Source: an uncultured Mucilaginibacter sp.
Lineage (GTDB): Bacteria > Bacteroidota > Bacteroidia > Sphingobacteriales > Sphingobacteriaceae
NCBI GenBank assembly: GCA_903891475.1
Contig: CAITEP010000043.1
Coordinates: 18,589 to 82,588 of the forward strand
Length of the DNA stretch: 64,000 nt
Direction of reading: 5' to 3'
Shown here: in pieces, positions 1 through 9,337 of the stretch
How positions within the stretch are numbered: the first letter of the stretch is position 1
Layout: the number at the start of each line of letters is the position of its first letter
Notes under the pieces: model-generated
What the model was told of the DNA's origin: nothing
Seen by the model: only the letters and a program-made list of their open reading frames with translations
Databases searched by the model: none
Made by a program: the position numbers and the translations under genes

Positions 1-626
1 TAAATACCCATCGAAGCAAGGTATATCCTACCCTCGGCCTCCATTTGCGGACTAACATCCGAAACCAGTTTTTCGAAACCGGTTTTTGGTTTTTCAACAA
101 ATGAGGTAATCATGTTATTTTCGTCGGTTTTCAAAATACCAAAACCAGGCACATCATTTACATGCACCGGAATAGTCGCGATTGAAATCTCGGCTTGTGT
201 TTTTATGTGTTGGTCAACCATTTCCACAAAATCCATCTGGTATAATTGGTCGCCTGATAGGATTAATACATAATCAAATTCATGAACCGCCAAATGGTGC
301 AAACTTTGCCTAACCGCATCGGCAGTACCTTGAAACCAGGCTACGCTGGATGGTGTTTGTTCGGCGGCCAAAATATCAACAAAGGCATTGCTAAAGCTAC
401 TAAAGTGGTAAGTGTTTTTAATATGCTTGTTTAATGATGCCGAGTTAAATTGGGTTAAAACATAAATACGGTCAATTCCCGAGTGAAGGCAATTTGAAAT
501 TGGGATATCAACCAATCGATATTTACCAGCAATTGGCACCGCTGGTTTTGAACGTGTTGCCGTTAAAGGTGATAACCGGCTGCCCTGGCCACCGCCAAGT
601 ACAATACAAATTACTTTTGAGGTCAT
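1..626 (-). CDS. glgC: Glucose-1-phosphate adenylyltransferase, N-terminal part
   Basis: The enzyme makes ADP-glucose from ATP and glucose-1-phosphate, the first committed step of bacterial glycogen synthesis in the cytosol. I translated it from the minus strand starting at ATG 624-626; about 208 residues are present before the left window edge cuts the gene. The N-terminal nucleotidyltransferase signature (VLGGGQGSRLSPLT) and the KPAVPIAGKYRLVDIP motif are clear, as is the later LSGDQLYQMD metal-binding region. It overlaps the stop of glgA by 4 bp (ATGA), so the two genes are probably translationally coupled with glgA first. The C-terminal beta-helix domain is not visible. Confidence 0.95.
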   Translation of the reverse strand, partial: MTSKVICIVLGGGQGSRLSPLTATRSKPAVPIAGKYRLVDIPISNCLHSGIDRIYVLTQFNSASLNKHIKNTYHFSSFSNAFVDILAAEQTPSSVAWFQGTADAVRQSLHHLAVHEFDYVLILSGDQLYQMDFVEMVDQHIKTQAEISIATIPVHVNDVPGFGILKTDENNMITSFVEKPKTGFEKLVSDVSPQMEAEGRIYLASMGI

Positions 627-2047
627 ATTATTGGTTTTAAACTTTTATATAAATTAATGTATTCGTTTGCTGATCTATCCCACGAAAAATCAAGGGCTAC
701 CATTATCTTTCTTAAAGCATCCAGCTCCTTGGTGTTTTTAAATAACTCCAAAGCACGACTAACGGCATGGCAGATATCCGTAACGCTGGCGTTATTGTAA
801 CGAATGCCATAGCCTCCAGTATCACCAAAATCAATTACCGAATCTTTTAAACCGCCTGTGCTCCTTACCATTGGCATGGTACCGTAACGCAAGGCATATA
901 ATTGGTTAAGTCCGCAAGGTTCCACCCGCGAAGGCATGAGTAAATAATCTGCTCCGGCGTATATCAAGTGGGCAAGAGGTTCATCATACCCTATAAAAAC
1001 ATTGCATGTTTTAGGGAAAGCTGCTTTAAGGGCTATTAATTCCTTTTCGGTATCCTTATCTCCGGTACCCAATATTAATAAGTTAAATCCATCTGGATGG
1101 TCGGCAAAGCTTTTTTCCATAGCTGCCGCAATCATATCGGCTCCTTTTTCAACTACCAATCGGCCTATAAAGGCAATCAGCGGCTTGTCGGTTGATAATT
1201 CGAAATGACTGCATAAAGCGGCCTTATTTTTTGCTTTGCCTTTTGCAATTTGTTTATTGGTAAAATTACCCGCAATCATAGGGTCGGTTGATGGATCCCA
1301 AACATCGGTATCAATGCCATTAATAATTCCAAGCCCCTTACTGTGCTCTAAGTAAAATAGGTATTCCAAGCCATTCGAACTTTTTGTAAGCTCGTCCAAA
1401 TAACTAGGCGAAACAGTGGTGTATTTCCAGCAACATTTTACTGCCGATGCCAATGGGTTAATGCCACCTGCCCAATCTAATAAACCAATTTTAGTATTAT
1501 CAATTTCGGGCAGGTAATTTAACTTATTATATCCAAATGCCCCATGATATTGCCCGTTATGTATGGTAAATACGGCAGGGGTATTGGCAAGACGGGTATA
1601 TACCTTTGAATGTTTTATTAAAAATGGAACCAGCCCTGAATGATGGTCGTGGCAATGTATTACATCGGGGTGCTGATTGCTAAAGGTAATCCAATCAAGA
1701 AAAGCGATTTGGAAAGCGATGAACTGCTCGGTTTCGTCGGGGTAACTATAAACCTCTACCCGGTCAATTAACCCGGGTATTTTTATTAGGTATAATTCAA
1801 AACCTAACTTATCGGTACGCTCCTTTAAAATCTGATAGTATAACCTTCGTTCGCCTAAAAGTGTAAGCCCCTCATAAACGGTTTCAAATTCATTTTCCTG
1901 TGTAAATTTACGGTCGTAAAAAGGCATTACCACCGCGGCATGTAGGCCTGCCTTATTTTGGTATTTAGGCAAAGCGCCCACCACATCGGCAAGCCCACCA
2001 ACCTTGGCAACCGGGTAACATTCGGCACTTAAATGGAATATTCTCAT
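623..2047 (-). CDS. glgA: Glycogen synthase (GT5)
   Basis: Transfers glucose from ADP-glucose to the non-reducing end of a growing alpha-1,4-glucan. The protein has 474 residues, a normal length for GlgA. The family ADP-binding motif KVGGLADVVGALP is near residues 15-27, HDHHSGLVPF follows, and the C-terminal Rossmann domain carries PSRVEPCGLNQLYALRYG with the conserved glutamate of GT-B enzymes. It is the upstream gene of a glgA-glgC pair with a 4-bp overlap. A weak promoter may lie at 2065-2097 on the minus strand (TTTG, 21 bp, TAACTTAA). Confidence 0.96.
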   Translation of the reverse strand: MRIFHLSAECYPVAKVGGLADVVGALPKYQNKAGLHAAVVMPFYDRKFTQENEFETVYEGLTLLGERRLYYQILKERTDKLGFELYLIKIPGLIDRVEVYSYPDETEQFIAFQIAFLDWITFSNQHPDVIHCHDHHSGLVPFLIKHSKVYTRLANTPAVFTIHNGQYHGAFGYNKLNYLPEIDNTKIGLLDWAGGINPLASAVKCCWKYTTVSPSYLDELTKSSNGLEYLFYLEHSKGLGIINGIDTDVWDPSTDPMIAGNFTNKQIAKGKAKNKAALCSHFELSTDKPLIAFIGRLVVEKGADMIAAAMEKSFADHPDGFNLLILGTGDKDTEKELIALKAAFPKTCNVFIGYDEPLAHLIYAGADYLLMPSRVEPCGLNQLYALRYGTMPMVRSTGGLKDSVIDFGDTGGYGIRYNNASVTDICHAVSRALELFKNTKELDALRKIMVALDFSWDRSANEYINLYKSLKPII

Positions 2048-2412
2048 TTATAATTATTAATGGTTTAAGTTACTAAACATTTTCTCACATCAACAAATTC
2101 TTTATTTAAAAAATAAGTTTCAATTAATAACATTATTTAATAAAAATGGAGCTTTTTTTAACATATCGGCATTAATTCGCGTTTTTTACTTTTTGTGATG
2201 TTTTTTAATTCATTAATATTTTCAAAAAATAAGTGCGATTTTTTATCAAATTTAACAAACAACAGGTATTTACTATTGGGTTTATTGAAGTAATTGCAAA
2301 AATTAAAGTCCAACCTAATTTGATAGACTCCTAAGCCCTGATGTAATCCCTATTTTAGCTTTCCATTTTATAATTAGCCATTATACACCGATAAGTATTA
2401 TTTTTACGCCAA
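2048..2412. other. Divergent intergenic region glgA/surE
   Basis: This 365-bp, strongly AT-rich stretch separates two divergent genes and should hold both promoters. On the minus strand TTTG (2094-2097) lies 21 bp from a poor -7 element TAACTTAA (2065-2072). On the plus strand TATTTTTA (2399-2406) abuts the surE start, one base from TAnnTTTG. I see no ORF, tRNA, hairpin or repeat. Confidence 0.5.
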
Positions 2413-3183
2413 ATGAAAAAGAATCCAACAATACTAGTTGTAAATGATGATGGCATAACCGCGCATGGTATAAAGGCACTTATTGAAGTAATGCAACAAA
2501 TTGGCAGGGTGGTGGTGGTAGCGCCTGATAGTCCGCAATCGGGCATGGGGCATGCCATTACCATAGGTAAGCCTATACGTTTGGATAAGGTTGATATTTA
2601 TAAAGATGTTGAAATGTACCGTTGCTCTGGCACCCCGGTTGATTGTGTAAAAATCGCCGTTAATAGAATTTTTAAAGGGCAAAAGCCAGACTTATGTGTT
2701 TCGGGCATTAATCATGGTTTAAATAATTCCATCAACGTGCTTTATTCAGGCACCATGTCGGCCGCGGTTGAGGGAGCTATCGAAAGTATCCCATCAATCG
2801 GTTTTTCGTTGGATGATTATACCTTACAAGCCGATTTTAGCCATTGCATAAAATTTGTAAAAGAGATTGCCCTACAAGTATTGGCTCATGGTTTACCCCC
2901 AGCTACCCTGCTAAACGTTAACTTTCCAAACACGGATAATATTAAGGGCATAAAAATTTGCAGACAGGCAAATGCCAAATGGGCCGAAGAATTTGATGAA
3001 CGCTTTGACCCCTATAAACGCCCTTATTATTGGCTAACCGGGGTTTTTCAGCTGAATGATGGTGGCGAGGACACCGATGTTTGGGCGCTCGAAAATAATT
3101 ATGCTTCGGTGGTACCGGTGCAATTTGACATGACGGCGCACCATGCCATTCAAACACTGAATAGCTGGAAATTCAACTTATAA
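2413..3183 (+). CDS. surE: 5'/3'-nucleotidase SurE
   Basis: A metal-dependent phosphatase that dephosphorylates nucleoside 5'- and 3'-monophosphates. At 256 residues it has the family length. The diagnostic motif VNDDGI is at residues 10-15, with the metal-binding Asp12-Asp13. VAPDSPQSGMGHAIT supplies Ser43, SGINHG supplies Asn100, and YSGTMSAAVEGA follows. It heads a run with a small membrane gene and lpxB (12-bp and then 1-bp overlap spacing). Sharing an operon with lpxB is known in related bacteria and need not imply a lipid A function. Confidence 0.95.
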   Translation: MKKNPTILVVNDDGITAHGIKALIEVMQQIGRVVVVAPDSPQSGMGHAITIGKPIRLDKVDIYKDVEMYRCSGTPVDCVKIAVNRIFKGQKPDLCVSGINHGLNNSINVLYSGTMSAAVEGAIESIPSIGFSLDDYTLQADFSHCIKFVKEIALQVLAHGLPPATLLNVNFPNTDNIKGIKICRQANAKWAEEFDERFDPYKRPYYWLTGVFQLNDGGEDTDVWALENNYASVVPVQFDMTAHHAIQTLNSWKFNL

Positions 3184-3195
3184 AACAGCATCAAA

Positions 3196-3459
3196 ATGTT
3201 TAAACAAAACAATATCCTATTTGGTGTAATACTTGGGTTTATAGCTCCAGTAATTGCCTTGCTGGTAAAATACCAGTTAAAGGGTAATTTATACCTCATT
3301 AACAAGCCATTAATGCCCTATTTTATAGCCATTGCCATCAACCTGGTTTTAGTGCGCGTTTTACATAAAAAAGAGCTTGATAAAACCAGCAGGGGTATTA
3401 TGCTAGGTACTTTTACTGCCATGTTGTTGGTATTGGTTCTAAAATCTCAACTTAAATAA
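3196..3459 (+). CDS. Small integral membrane protein between surE and lpxB
   Basis: An 87-residue protein with three apparent hydrophobic segments (about residues 8-24, 39-56 and 67-84) joined by short basic loops. I do not recognise the family. It starts 12 bp after surE and its TAA stop overlaps the lpxB ATG by one base (TAATG), so it is almost certainly translated as part of the surE-lpxB operon. Its place just before lpxB suggests an envelope role, but no motif supports a specific one. Confidence 0.75.
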   Translation: MFKQNNILFGVILGFIAPVIALLVKYQLKGNLYLINKPLMPYFIAIAINLVLVRVLHKKELDKTSRGIMLGTFTAMLLVLVLKSQLK

Positions 3460-4604
3460 TGAAATATTACCTGATAGCCGGCGAGGCCTCTGGCGACTTG
3501 CACGGAGCCAATTTAATGAAAGCCTTAAAAGCGAAGAATCCGCAGGCGGAGTTTCGTTTTTTTGGTGGCGATAAAATGCTTGCAGAAGGAGGTACACTTG
3601 TTAAGCACATAAAAGAGATGGCTTTTATGGGTTTTATTGAAGTGGTGACAAATTTGAACAGTATTTTTAAAAACCTCGCCCTATGCAAAACCGATATTTT
3701 GTTTTGGAAACCCGATGTGGTTGTTTTGATTGATTTCCCAGGTTTTAATTTAAAGATTGCTGAATTTGCTAAACAAAACAATTTTCTAAACTGTTTTTAC
3801 ATATCGCCAAAGGTATGGGCCTGGAACCAAAAACGAGTAATTAAAATTAAACGCATTGTTGACCACCTTTTTTGTATTTTACCTTTTGAGGTCGATTTTT
3901 ATGCAAGCTGGGGTATGCAGGTTGATTATGTAGGCAACCCATTGCTTGATGCCATAGCTGATTTTAAACCCAATGAGAATTTTATTTTAGAAAACCCTGC
4001 CATCACCCATAAAAAAATCATTGCCTTGTTACCGGGCAGTCGCAAACAAGAAATTAGCAGGTTGTTACCTATAATGATGGAGGCATCACTCCAATTTCCA
4101 GATTTTCAATTTGTGGTTGCTGGCGCGCCAAACTTTAACTTGGCCTATTATCAGCAATTTTTTAACGGCGTGGAGGTGCCAGTGGTTTTTAACGCTACTT
4201 ACGATTTATTGCATGTGGCGGATGCCGCTATTGTAGCATCGGGTACCGCCACACTTGAAGCGGCTTTGCTCAATGTGCCACAGGCGGTGGTTTATATGGG
4301 TCACCCAATTTCTATTACCATAGCACGTATGGTGGTAAAAATAAAATTCATATCGCTGGTAAACCTCATCATGAACCAATTGGTAGTTAAAGAATTGATA
4401 CAGGCTGATTGCTCTGTAAAAAACATAACCGATGAAATAAACCTATTGGTAAACAACAAAGACTACCGAGCCACCATGCTAACTAATTACGACCAACTAG
4501 ATATTAAAATGGGTACGCCCGGGGCATCCGCAAAAACAGCGGGGTTAATTTTAAAATATATAAAGGAAAAAAAACTGAAACAATCGATTGAGACTATAAC
4601 CTGA
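3459..4604 (+). CDS. lpxB: Lipid-A-disaccharide synthase
   Basis: Condenses UDP-2,3-diacylglucosamine with lipid X to make the lipid A disaccharide at the inner face of the inner membrane (GT19). It has 381 residues, the normal length. The N-terminal AGEASGDLHGANLMKAL is diagnostic. YISPKVWAWNQKRV and LLPGSRKQEI mark the two Rossmann halves, and VASGTATLEAALL is the UDP-sugar-binding region. The start overlaps the previous stop by one base. A second Raetz pathway gene, lpxH, lies at 55410 in the same window. Confidence 0.96.
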   Translation: MKYYLIAGEASGDLHGANLMKALKAKNPQAEFRFFGGDKMLAEGGTLVKHIKEMAFMGFIEVVTNLNSIFKNLALCKTDILFWKPDVVVLIDFPGFNLKIAEFAKQNNFLNCFYISPKVWAWNQKRVIKIKRIVDHLFCILPFEVDFYASWGMQVDYVGNPLLDAIADFKPNENFILENPAITHKKIIALLPGSRKQEISRLLPIMMEASLQFPDFQFVVAGAPNFNLAYYQQFFNGVEVPVVFNATYDLLHVADAAIVASGTATLEAALLNVPQAVVYMGHPISITIARMVVKIKFISLVNLIMNQLVVKELIQADCSVKNITDEINLLVNNKDYRATMLTNYDQLDIKMGTPGASAKTAGLILKYIKEKKLKQSIETIT

Positions 4605-4862
4605 TAATTTAGTTCATAAATAATAATTATAAATGTTTAATTAATCTCAGATATAGTAAGCTTTATCCTTCTTTATAACGATATTTTATTCTCTACTCTT
4701 AGTTTCTAAACTCTTGATAAAGCCTACAAATAAATATTATGACCTCTGCGCCTTTAAATGATAGTAATCATTTTTAGGACGCTTAACCAATTATAATTTG
4801 GCGAAATTTATGCGTGTTTCAACAATTGCATGCAAGGTTAAATACCAATTAAATTATTATGT

Positions 4863-5957
4863 ATGGTTTTTTTAAGTGAGTTTAAGCCCGGTAAGGTGTC
4901 TTTGCCATTGTTATTTAATTGGCGAGTTTTACAAATGATAATGTGGTTAATTGGCTTTTTTATTTTGTGGTGTTTATTTTTTTATCCTTCCTTGGGCGAA
5001 CTTTTATTTTGGAATATATTAATTCCTATTGCTCCAATACTATTGGTGCTATTACCAGGAGTATGGAGAAATGTTTGTCCACTAGCCACTACCAATTTAC
5101 TGCCTCGTCATTTTAATTTATCAAAAAGAAAAAAGCTCACATTTAAACAAATAGGTATACTCAATTTAATTGGAGTTGTTTTTTTATACTTAATCATACC
5201 CTTAAGGCATGCAATATTTAATAATTGTGGGGTAGCCACAGGGATTTTGATTTTACTAATGGTTGCTATTGGAACCTTTGCTGGATTTTTTTACGAATGG
5301 AAAAGTGTGTGGTGTTCTGGCTTATGCCCTGTGCACCCTGTTGAAAAACTTTATGGAGAAAATGTATTATTTACTGTAATAAACGCGCATTGTGATAGCT
5401 GTATAAATTGTGTTACCCCTTGTCCAGACTCTACTCCAAATATAAAGTCAACATCAACAACCAAAACAAAAAGTCATAAACTAGCAGCAATTCTTATTAC
5501 CGGAGGCTTACCAGGCTTTATATGGGGTTGGTTCCATGTTCCTGATTCACCTAAAATTGAATACTTATCTAAAATTTTAAGTGTATTTACATTACCCTTT
5601 TCAGGACTTGCCTTTACATTAATCATTTATTATATTTTAGAAACGGTTATAAATAAGATAAATGATAGAACTGGTAAACACAATTTACAAAAAAAACTTA
5701 CATCCATTTTTGCTGCTACCGCTGTTTCGTGTTATTATTGGTATCGCATTCCTTCGTTATTTGGATATGGTATTTTTAAAAACGACGGCCTGCTCATTAA
5801 CTTGCAAACAAGGCATTTAGGAATGTTATTGACAACAGCTAACCTATTAACAACTTTTTTCTTTTTCTATTGGTTTTTATTTAGAAAAGCCAATAAAAAA
5901 AGCTGGACCAAGCGCCCAGCCGTTTCTTCAAAACAAATAAACGCATATTATAAGTAG
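4863..5957 (+). CDS. Polyferredoxin-like multi-pass membrane protein (NapH/NosR/CcoG-like)
   Basis: A 364-residue membrane protein with about seven hydrophobic segments and a cysteine-rich middle. WRNVCPLA near residue 68, WCSGLCPVHPVEKLYG near residue 156 and CDSCINCVTPCPD near residue 178 resemble the cluster-binding loops of NapH/NosR/CcoG-type ferredoxins, which pass electrons across the inner membrane. Only one classic 4Fe-4S run is clearly complete, and no periplasmic oxidoreductase or cytochrome gene is next to it. The role is inferred as electron transfer; the partner is unknown. It is isolated, with 258 bp upstream and a convergent peptidase gene 13 bp downstream. Confidence 0.6.
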   Translation: MVFLSEFKPGKVSLPLLFNWRVLQMIMWLIGFFILWCLFFYPSLGELLFWNILIPIAPILLVLLPGVWRNVCPLATTNLLPRHFNLSKRKKLTFKQIGILNLIGVVFLYLIIPLRHAIFNNCGVATGILILLMVAIGTFAGFFYEWKSVWCSGLCPVHPVEKLYGENVLFTVINAHCDSCINCVTPCPDSTPNIKSTSTTKTKSHKLAAILITGGLPGFIWGWFHVPDSPKIEYLSKILSVFTLPFSGLAFTLIIYYILETVINKINDRTGKHNLQKKLTSIFAATAVSCYYWYRIPSLFGYGIFKNDGLLINLQTRHLGMLLTTANLLTTFFFFYWFLFRKANKKSWTKRPAVSSKQINAYYK

Positions 5958-5970
5958 GTTGCTTAAATTA

Positions 5971-7779
5971 CTATTTAGCAGGAGTAATTTTCAACCATTT
6001 ATTCCTAACCATAATTTGATGTGGGGTTGGATCAGAAATTGATTCAATTTTTAATTTCAACCTACTATTTCTCAATAAGTTTACCTTCAGTTTTAAAGGC
6101 AAACCATCACGTTTTATACCTATTTCAACTGTATCGCCGACTTTTTTACCTTTTAAATATCCAGCAATATCAATCGCTGTATTACCATCAATATCAGTAA
6201 TTTCATCCCCCACATTAACTCCATCTATCCAACCAGGACCATCCCTAAAAACAGCAGTTACAAAATTTTTACCATTGCCTGTAGATATATTTACACCTAA
6301 AGTTGGATCATTACTATTTTCAAGCTCATCAGTTACTTTATAACCAGCATAACCTAAATATTTATTAAAATCAATTGCACTTAATCCATTAATATAATTC
6401 TTATAAAACTCATCTAAAGACTCATTTGAAAATTTTTCAAGTCCATTTTTAAATTCGGCATCAGTATATCCCCGCTTTTTATCTTTATAGAAAGTTTGGT
6501 ACATGTACTTCATTACATCGTTTAAAGAATACTTGCCATTAGAGTTATTAATAATTTTTAAGTCGAGCAGCAATCCTATTATTGCGCCTTTGTCATAATA
6601 GGAGATAGTAGTATTTGCCGAATTTTCATTTGGTCTGTATGCTTTTATCCATGCATCAAAACTTGATTCGGCAACTGTTTGAACTCTAGCGCCAGGAGTG
6701 CCAATTACATTATTAATCTGCCCAGCTAATGAGGTTAGAAATGAATCCGGAGGATATAAATTTGCATGTCGTAAAATCAAATTTTGATAGTAGGCGGTAA
6801 ACCCTTCTGCAATCCACAAATTCGTGGTATAGTTTTCCTTTTCATAATCAAAGGGGCCAAGCGCAATAGGTCGTAACCGCTTCACATTCCACAAATGAAA
6901 GTGTTCATGGGCTACCAAACCTAAAAAATTTTGATAGCCACTTTCACTAGAATAAACATCTCTAAAAGCACTTAAAGTAGTTGAACTTAAATGCTCGAGC
7001 CCCCCACCAGCTCTGGATGAATTATGTACAATAAACAAATAGTATTTATTAGGATTTTCGCCAAAAATCGATGTTTCTTCTTCAATAATTTTTGCCATAT
7101 CCTTTTTCAAACGCTCCTTATCATAATTCCCCCCACCGCACATAGCCACTTCATACTTTACACCTGCGGCATCAAAACCAAAAACATCCTGATTTCCAAT
7201 TTCAATAGGCGAATCAAATAATATATCATAATTAGGTGCTTTTCTAACAAATGGGTTTCCATTTACCCTTTCGAGACTCGTTGAAACGATAGTCCAGCCG
7301 TTATATGGCACAATTTTAATAGTTGAGGGTTGTTTCAACATGTTGGCAGGATATAAAAACACCCCTGTATTACATAAAAAAGCGTGCGAAGCATCAACAA
7401 AACTAGTCCTAACTGACATCTCAAAACAATAAACCTTATAACTAACTGTAACTGTTTTTATGCCCGAAGTCCATATCTTCCAACAGTTTTTACTAGTTTT
7501 TTGAAAAGGGATAACTTTTCCCTCTGAATAAACGTTAAACGTCTCGATATTTTTAGCAAACTCTCTAATTAGATAGGAGCCAGGGGTCCAAACTGGCATT
7601 TTTAATTCTATAAATTTTTGGTTAACCCCTTTTATGTCCATTTCAATATTTAGGTAATGGGCAGCGGCTTCAGGAAAGGTTACCGAATAAGAAATTGAAG
7701 TTTTATTAGCAGACTTGACCGGAGATATGAGCATGGTAAGTAGTGTTAAAAAGAAGGTTGTGAAGAGTTTTATTTTCAT
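5971..7779 (-). CDS. M61 family glycyl aminopeptidase with PDZ domain, secreted
   Basis: A 602-residue zinc metallopeptidase of the M61 family, which removes N-terminal glycine or acidic residues in characterised members. Residues 1-23 form a Sec signal peptide. An N-terminal beta domain precedes GGGLEH (258-263) and the zinc motif HEHFH (291-295); the third ligand glutamate is probably in WIAEGFTAYYQ. A PDZ-like domain near residues 480-575 contains DGPGWIDGVNVGDEI. It should act in the periplasm or outside the cell. It stands alone, convergent with the ferredoxin-like gene. Confidence 0.9.
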   Translation of the reverse strand: MKIKLFTTFFLTLLTMLISPVKSANKTSISYSVTFPEAAAHYLNIEMDIKGVNQKFIELKMPVWTPGSYLIREFAKNIETFNVYSEGKVIPFQKTSKNCWKIWTSGIKTVTVSYKVYCFEMSVRTSFVDASHAFLCNTGVFLYPANMLKQPSTIKIVPYNGWTIVSTSLERVNGNPFVRKAPNYDILFDSPIEIGNQDVFGFDAAGVKYEVAMCGGGNYDKERLKKDMAKIIEEETSIFGENPNKYYLFIVHNSSRAGGGLEHLSSTTLSAFRDVYSSESGYQNFLGLVAHEHFHLWNVKRLRPIALGPFDYEKENYTTNLWIAEGFTAYYQNLILRHANLYPPDSFLTSLAGQINNVIGTPGARVQTVAESSFDAWIKAYRPNENSANTTISYYDKGAIIGLLLDLKIINNSNGKYSLNDVMKYMYQTFYKDKKRGYTDAEFKNGLEKFSNESLDEFYKNYINGLSAIDFNKYLGYAGYKVTDELENSNDPTLGVNISTGNGKNFVTAVFRDGPGWIDGVNVGDEITDIDGNTAIDIAGYLKGKKVGDTVEIGIKRDGLPLKLKVNLLRNSRLKLKIESISDPTPHQIMVRNKWLKITPAK

Positions 7780-8094
7780 TTATTAAAGTAGTTATTTAAT
7801 AATTTATATGGTTATCATGGATATTGAACTTAGAAGTATTGTACAAAATAAGGAAAATTTTGTAATGATTTCAGTCAGCATAAATAAAAAATGAAATTAT
7901 CAAAAATGATTTTTTTAAAAATTTATTGAATTACTCCAATTAATTTAAAAATCGATATAAAAAACATGAAAAAAAACATTTTCAAATGAAATATCAGAAT
8001 ATTAGCATATTTGGCATATGTTTGAGTTAAAAATTTAATATAATTAACAAAATATTATTCTTTAATTTGGAACTATAAAATTATTATTGAGATT
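7780..8094. other. AT-rich divergent intergenic region
   Basis: A 315-bp region of very low GC between the minus-strand peptidase and the plus-strand response regulator. Near-matches to the TAnnTTTG box are frequent because of base composition; none is perfect with a good TTTG at 20 bp. There is no convincing ORF (the best is 28 codons) and no stable hairpin. Confidence 0.4.
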
Positions 8095-8472
8095 ATGGCA
8101 GTATGTAAAACATGTTTATTAATAGATGATAATTATATTGATAATTTTGTCACTAAAAAAATTATAGAAAATAGCAATTTTGTTGAAAACATTGTCTTGG
8201 CTCGTTCTGCAAGTGAAGCGATTGAGATGATGAAAAATGGCACTTTATATCCGGATGTAATATTTTTGGACGTAAGAATGCCTATAATGGGAGGTTTTGA
8301 ATTTTTAGAGGAATTCAACAAAATTGATGTTGATAAAGAAAACATCCGAATATTCATGCTTTCTTCTTCACTTGATCCTATTGATTTGAAGAAATCAACC
8401 GGTAATAAATATATCACCCAGTTTATTCTGAAACCGCTTACTCAAAAAACACTCGAAGATATTTTTAAATGA
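8095..8472 (+). CDS. Stand-alone response regulator receiver protein
   Basis: A 125-residue CheY-like receiver domain with no output domain. The acidic pair Asp11-Asp12, phosphoacceptor Asp59 in IFLDVRMP, switch Ser90-92 and Lys113 in ILKPL are all present, so it should be phosphorylated. No histidine kinase is adjacent. Its TGA stop overlaps the next start by 4 bp (ATGA), tying its translation to a sugar-kinase-like gene. Single-domain regulators of this length are common in Bacteroidota and usually act through protein contacts. Confidence 0.92.
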   Translation: MAVCKTCLLIDDNYIDNFVTKKIIENSNFVENIVLARSASEAIEMMKNGTLYPDVIFLDVRMPIMGGFEFLEEFNKIDVDKENIRIFMLSSSLDPIDLKKSTGNKYITQFILKPLTQKTLEDIFK

Positions 8473-9332
8473 TATTAGTTGCTGATAGTGGGTCGTCAAA
8501 AACTGATTGGTTACTTTACTTGGAAAATCAAGAATTAAAACAATTTCGAACATCTGGTTTAAATCCTTATTTTCTGAATGAAAAGGAGATTGTAAAAATA
8601 CTATATGATCAAGCTCAGGAATTGATAAGTTACGCAGCTGAAATAAAAGAAATATATTTTTTTGGAGCTGGTTGTTCAAGTCCTGACAGACACGAAGTAG
8701 TATCAAATGCCCTAAGTGTTTTTTTTACTAAGTCATATATAAGTGTTGATATTGATTTATTAGGTTATGCCTATGCAACCTGTGGCCATCAAAAGGGCTT
8801 ATGTTGTGTTTTAGCTACAGGATCAAATATTTCATTTTTTGATGGTGATAACATTCATGATGGTCAACACGGACTCGGTTTTGTATTAGGCGATGAGGGT
8901 GCAAGTACTTGGTTTGGTAAAGAACTGATTACTGACTTTTTATATGGAAATATGCCAACCGATATTTACAAAATTTTTGATGCCACTTTTAAATTAACCA
9001 AGGACCAAGTTATTAAAAATGTGTACCAAAAACCCGACCCTAATACTTATCTGGCTTCGTTTAGTAAATTCATAGAAACTATTCGAGATTCTGAATATGG
9101 AATTGAATTGTTAAACAGGGGTTTTCTTCAATTTATAGAAAGCAATATAAAGTCGTTCCCACAATACCATAACTTTAAATGTCATTTTGTTGGTTCAATA
9201 GCTTTCAATTTTGCAGAAGAATTAACGACTCTATGTAAAAAAAATGAAATTAGCATAGGCAAAATTATACTTGAACCAATACATGATTTAATGACCTTTA
9301 TCTTAAAAGGGGGATTAGAAAAGGCTTATTAA
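8469..9332 (+). CDS. BadF/BadG/BcrA-type ATPase, N-acetylglucosamine kinase-like
   Basis: A 287-residue member of the ASKHA kinase fold. The phosphate-1 loop DSGSSKTDW is at residues 6-14, the phosphate-2 motif is LATGSNISFF, and GFVLGDEGASTWFGKEL is typical of the N-acetylglucosamine-kinase-like branch. The likely reaction is ATP-dependent phosphorylation of an amino sugar, perhaps from cell-wall recycling, but the substrate is inferred from family resemblance only. It overlaps the receiver gene by 4 bp and ends 5 bp before the convergent lnt. Confidence 0.8.
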   Translation: MILVADSGSSKTDWLLYLENQELKQFRTSGLNPYFLNEKEIVKILYDQAQELISYAAEIKEIYFFGAGCSSPDRHEVVSNALSVFFTKSYISVDIDLLGYAYATCGHQKGLCCVLATGSNISFFDGDNIHDGQHGLGFVLGDEGASTWFGKELITDFLYGNMPTDIYKIFDATFKLTKDQVIKNVYQKPDPNTYLASFSKFIETIRDSEYGIELLNRGFLQFIESNIKSFPQYHNFKCHFVGSIAFNFAEELTTLCKKNEISIGKIILEPIHDLMTFILKGGLEKAY

Positions 9333-9337
9333 AGCTA

